DNA of 64,000 bases, from positions 29,894,622-29,958,621 of the forward strand of contig OV121093.1 in NCBI GenBank assembly GCA_921293015.1. Direction: 5' to 3'. The translations under genes and the position numbers were made by a program. A model generated the notes under the pieces. The model saw only the letters and a program-made list of their open reading frames with translations, had not been told where the DNA came from and did no database searches. Positions 60,846 through 64,000 of the stretch are shown here, piece after piece. Every line of letters begins with the position of its first letter. The stretch's first letter is position 1. The DNA comes from Phorcus lineatus. Its lineage: Eukaryota; Mollusca; Gastropoda; Trochida; Trochidae.

Positions 60846-62335
60846 TTAGAGATTTTTTTCCATATATGCAGCAAGGATATTCTCCAGATTAAACTGTCCC
60901 CTCTTGATATCGAATCTTGTATCTGAAAAATATAAATTGGAATATGAGGCAAAAAAGATTGTTCCATTGTCATTATAGCTCCTCAAGTACTGCATTATTT
61001 ATTGTATTTAATGTTACAAAATAACATTTTAAATAACAAGTATAGTCAAAGTCAGACACTCATGGAACTTAATATTTGGTTAGTCATAATCTACATTGGT
61101 AAAGGTGTGTTGTATAATAATTCATAATTACAACCTTTTGCTTTTAAGATAGCTGAAATAAATAGGTTTTTAAATTTAAGTTGGATTTCTTTTGCCTCTT
61201 TTACAGAATTGCTCAATCAAACTCTAGAAACAAAGTGACACTCTCCTCCTGTATTCAGACACATGCCTGTAAATAGAGAATCTTTTTGAAAAAACACTTC
61301 TATATTATAAACAATGTACATTTCATCCCTTTATTTCTTAAATTAATTGTTGTTGTTGATAATTCTAGGCTACATCATGTATTTGCGCTTGTCAAATTAA
61401 AACCATACTTGCTCTGCTACTCTCTTTAGAAACGTTCACCCAAATGAATACATATGTACATGATCATATATTTGATATTTCTTACAAAAAGCCAGAAGGC
61501 TATTAACCAGCTGTCACCATCAGTTTGTAAGTGTAATACGGAAGGCTCAATCTTTAAATTATGTACATGTATAAATATGATATTACAAAATGCGAATAAT
61601 TCAGGTATTCTAACAGTCTTGAATAAAAATCAAATATTGAGCAGTTTAGAAATAGAAGTGCTGGTAAATACACTTGATGGTGTTATATCAAATTGATAAC
61701 CAGATCATTAAAATGACATTAATTCTCAATCAAATACTTACTGTCTATAAGTATTCTGTGCCATGCCTTCATCTGAAATCCAAAATAAAATTCATGACTT
61801 AGACTTTTGTTAAAATGGTTTCAAACGTAATTGAACTAATCATTTACCAATTCTAGTTTCACATATAAATATTATAATCATATACAGATATAGCACCTTC
61901 AAATTTTCAAAAGGAATGCATACCTAATCGATAAATTAGGTATTATTGTCATATGTTAAAAACATGGGACTTGCACCTAAAATCAATAATCAATGAAGCC
62001 TCTCTTATTGTTTTGTTTTTTTGGGATGGATTATTGGCAGAGTAATAAGATTTATAAATAACATTTTAGAGATGTAAAAGTAAAATAATAAATTGATGTT
62101 CAAATGATAGAAATCTAGATGTCATGGCAATTAAAGAAAAAAATATATAATTATCAGTGAAAACATCGTATACGACGATGCTTACCTGATGGAGGCTTGG
62201 CAAATTGAAGGCATCGGTCCATTAATTATTCAAAGCACTGCCGGCAGCGGAGAGAAGTGATTCGAAGCGCTTGGAGTTGGATAATCGTTTTTTCTTTTGC
62301 CGATTCAGCCATAAAAACTTAAACTACTACAAAAG
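60846..62335 (-). pseudogene. Spliced minigene carried inside the 5.5-kb element (unidentified, frame broken)
   Basis: Three exon-like blocks on the minus strand have canonical splice sites: exon 1 about 62335-62187 (donor CAG|GTAAGC), exon 2 61772-61742 (31 bp; TTTCAG … ACA|GTAAGT) and exon 3 60922-60846 (TTTTTCAG, stop TAA). AATAAA follows 40 bases after the stop. One frame stays open and protein-like through all three junctions: SNSKRFESLLSAAGSALNN, a stop, WTDAFNLPSLHQ, MKAWHRILIDN, then TRFDIKRGQFNLENILAAYM and EKNL. The only upstream ATG (62312, MAESAKEKT) is in another frame, offset just before this sequence at an A-rich run. So one frameshift and one stop separate it from a protein of about 80 residues. 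I do not recognise the family. Alternatively the short 34-aa frame starting MDRCLQFAKPPS is used. Confidence 0.5.
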
Positions 62336-62504
62336 CCTCTCTAAAATTACTATTATGTGACTAATTTAAAAAAAACCCAGCTTCGGTTGCCTGTGGTAAG
62401 TTGGACACGTCTAAAAATCCTAAACGTTTTTCGACCACGTTGTGTTGTTTACAAACATGGTATTGATAGGACTGTGAGGAGTTCGGAGTTCGCTCACTTG
62501 CTTA

Positions 62505-63019
62505 TTTGCTGCGGCTATGAGGTCAAATGAATGTCAAGGCCACTGCTATGGCGGACAAGGCAACTGCAAAGCCGATGATTTTTGATAGAATGTCTGCTAG
62601 CACTCGTAGAAATTATAATTAGGTGCTGTTCTCATATAGTAAACATGAAGTTCGATGTCGCCGATCGAACCGAGTTCTACATTGGTGTTGTCAACATTGC
62701 TGTAATCTTAAAACGATTTTAAACGGTGAGTTTTCGCTGTTTTTCGTGAGCGGGGACTTTGGCTCTGTCGTTGCATGTAACTTTTGAAATAATGATCCGA
62801 TTTTGACAATCCATAGCTCGTTTTGTAGGGAAATCATTTAGCTTTCAAATCGTAGTGACCAATTTGTCAAGAAAAATTGTTTTGGATGCGAAAACCGACT
62901 TTGTTCGAGCATGGGGTGGTTTGGTCGTTACATCCCTTTCCTTTTATATAGTAGTAGGGTAGGGTCTATGGGTTTATATGTCTTTCTAAAGCTATTTCTA
63001 AGCGATACACGCCCCTGTG
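62505..63019 (-). repeat. Right inverted arm of the 5.5-kb element
   Basis: Inverse of 57522-58062, from inner TTTGCTGCGGCTATGAGG to outer CGATACACGCCCCTGTG. It lacks the 28-bp segment found in the left arm. Confidence 0.85.
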
Positions 63020-63027
63020 TTACAAAT

Positions 63028-63990
63028 GCTTTTTGGAAGGATGTTCGAATGGCATATTCCAATTTTCGTAAAACCTGCAAAGCACAAAACCTTTCAGATA
63101 TTGAACTTCTTAGTCAGTCCTTGTGGAATAATGATGGAGTTAAAGTAGATGGACACCCTATCATGTACAAATCGTGGTACAAGAAAGGTGTAATATTTAT
63201 CAATGATCTAATTCACCATGAGGGTAGACTGTTCAATCTCGAGGAATTCAAAAGTATATATAACATAAAAACTTTTTAAGGTATAAAAAGGGCTGTTTTA
63301 TCATATATCTCAAAGTTTGGTATACAAACAATTCGAACTATTATCCCAAGTCCAATTTATCCCTGTTGGTTATTTCACGTAAATACCAAACTAGGAAATA
63401 TATACATATATGCGAAATTGATTGATTCTAAATATATACAATTACCTTGCTACAGTAAATGGGCACGAATCTTGATTGGACAGTATTTAATACGATAGCT
63501 CACAAATGTACTCGCAGTACAGATTTAACATGGCTTCAGTATAGGATTATTCATCATATTCTCCCTACAAATTGTTTCCTATTTCGGATAAAAATATCTG
63601 AGTCACCCCTTTGTCGTTTTTGTAATAGAGAACTAGAAACTTTGGAACATCTTTTCTGGTATTGTAATCCGATACTCAATTTATAGAAAAGATTAGAAAA
63701 ATGGTTAGAAACCGCCCAAATATATGTAAACTTCACAATTACAAAGATAATACTCAGCATCAAAGGGAAAAACAACAATCCCATTAAAGCAATTATTCTG
63801 ATTGTAAAAGAAATAATTTTCACAAGCGCTCAAAAAATGACAAAAACTTTGATTATGTACTGGGCTAGATTAAGAAGTACTACGATATAACAAAATGCAT
63901 TTATTTAGTGTCTGGTGAGAATGATTTATTTGTCAAGTTCTGGTCCTCATTACATACTATACTGAGAATTGATTTATAGAAGTATAATTT
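63028..63990 (+). pseudogene. LINE ORF2, 3' part: C-terminal region (disabled)
   Basis: Starts AFWKDVRMAYSNFRKTC directly after the target duplication and continues the frame that ended IPVVTN on the left of the insertion. It then reads SLWNNDGVKVDGHPIMYKSW, DLIHHEGRLF and a stop at 63279. A later frame gives TWLQYRIIHHILPTN and the zinc-knuckle-like CRFCNRELETLEHLFWYC. NDLFVKFWSSLHTILRID near 63920 resembles the usual extreme C-terminus of such ORF2 proteins. At least two frame breaks are present. Confidence 0.8.
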
Positions 63991-64000
63991 TCAATATTCT

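Larger units (their letters stand above)
57522..63019. mobile_element. 5.5-kb element with >500-bp inverted arms, inserted in the LINE
   Basis: The left arm (57522-58062, 541 bp) and right arm (62505-63019, 515 bp) are inverted copies, roughly 95% or more alike by eye. The main difference is a 28-bp segment present only on the left (about 57777-57805). The left end begins CACAAAGGCGTGTATCGC; the right end, inverted, CACAGGGGCGTGTATCGC. Flanks are TCACAAAT (57514-57521) and TTACAAAT (63020-63027), an 8-bp target duplication with one change (10 bp if TG is included). The interior is about 4.4 kb, AT-rich, without a transposase frame, so the element is non-autonomous. Long arms plus an 8-10-bp duplication fit Mutator-like elements best; hAT or P types cannot be excluded. 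Confidence 0.88.
55056..63990 (+). mobile_element. Non-LTR retrotransposon (L1/Tx1-like), split by a later insertion
   Basis: Two collinear parts, 55056-57521 and 63028 to about 63990, make one degraded LINE ORF2. They are interrupted by the 5.5-kb inverted-repeat element at 57522-63019. Domain order is AP endonuclease, reverse transcriptase, then a C-terminal region with a Cys/His knuckle. Dropping the insert and one copy of the target duplication restores continuous reading across the break. The right part reaches close to the window edge, so its 3' end is not certain. The retrotransposon was already in place when the insertion happened. Confidence 0.85.

Noticed and set aside
57522-63019. 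Assignment of the element to the hAT superfamily
   Set aside because: An 8-bp duplication and CAGGGGCG near the right end hinted at hAT. Starting the element at that CAG, however, breaks the match between the two flanks, and arms of >500 bp are unusual for hAT.
63554-63823. 89-codon minus-strand frame
   Set aside because: Antisense of the LINE C-terminal zinc-knuckle region.

Overview
The window is AT-rich, intron-containing animal DNA. It most likely comes from a lophotrochozoan, and a mollusc is the best guess. The reasons are gene content (an AA15 copper monooxygenase, an HPF1 that keeps a PBZ zinc finger, an nSTAND-type NTPase joined to ankyrin repeats), a tRNA-derived SINE, and dense MITEs and foldback elements. 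No species can be named from the sequence alone.

Three genes can be assembled exon by exon with canonical splice sites and unbroken reading frames. (1) Minus strand, 14108 to 8077: a secreted AA15-family lytic polysaccharide monooxygenase (three exons, 457 aa) with a long low-complexity tail and a small Cys-rich C-terminal module. (2) Plus strand, 18866 to 26935: HPF1, the histone PARylation factor (seven exons, 431 aa), with an N-terminal PBZ finger. (3) Minus strand, 41000 to 37401: a protein with two TM2 domains (three exons, 458 aa), an acidic Tyr-Pro-Ser-Glu repeat N-terminus and a C-terminal PPPY motif.

Between them, at 32662 to 29279 on the minus strand, lies a broken STAND-NTPase/ankyrin gene with at least five disabling lesions. 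The right end of the window (55056 to about 63990) holds a degraded non-LTR retrotransposon (endonuclease plus reverse transcriptase). It is split by a 5.5-kb element with inverted terminal arms of more than 500 bp and a short target duplication. Inside that element is a three-exon minigene with canonical splice sites and a poly(A) signal but no intact frame. This arrangement resembles a transposon that has captured host gene sequence.

The rest is intergenic or intronic DNA: a 2.1-kb G-rich minisatellite built from two interleaved unit types (51180-53310), a TTAA-flanked MITE family with two good and two decayed copies, several hairpin elements, a degenerate foldback carrying a hammerhead-like motif, a Tc1/mariner transposase relic and a SINE. 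Most of 1-8046, 41001-45227, 45516-51179 and 53469-55055 has no recognisable gene.

The genes do not form one pathway. HPF1 acts in nuclear ADP-ribosylation, the monooxygenase acts outside the cell on polysaccharide (probably chitin or cellulose), and the TM2 protein is a membrane protein of unknown role.
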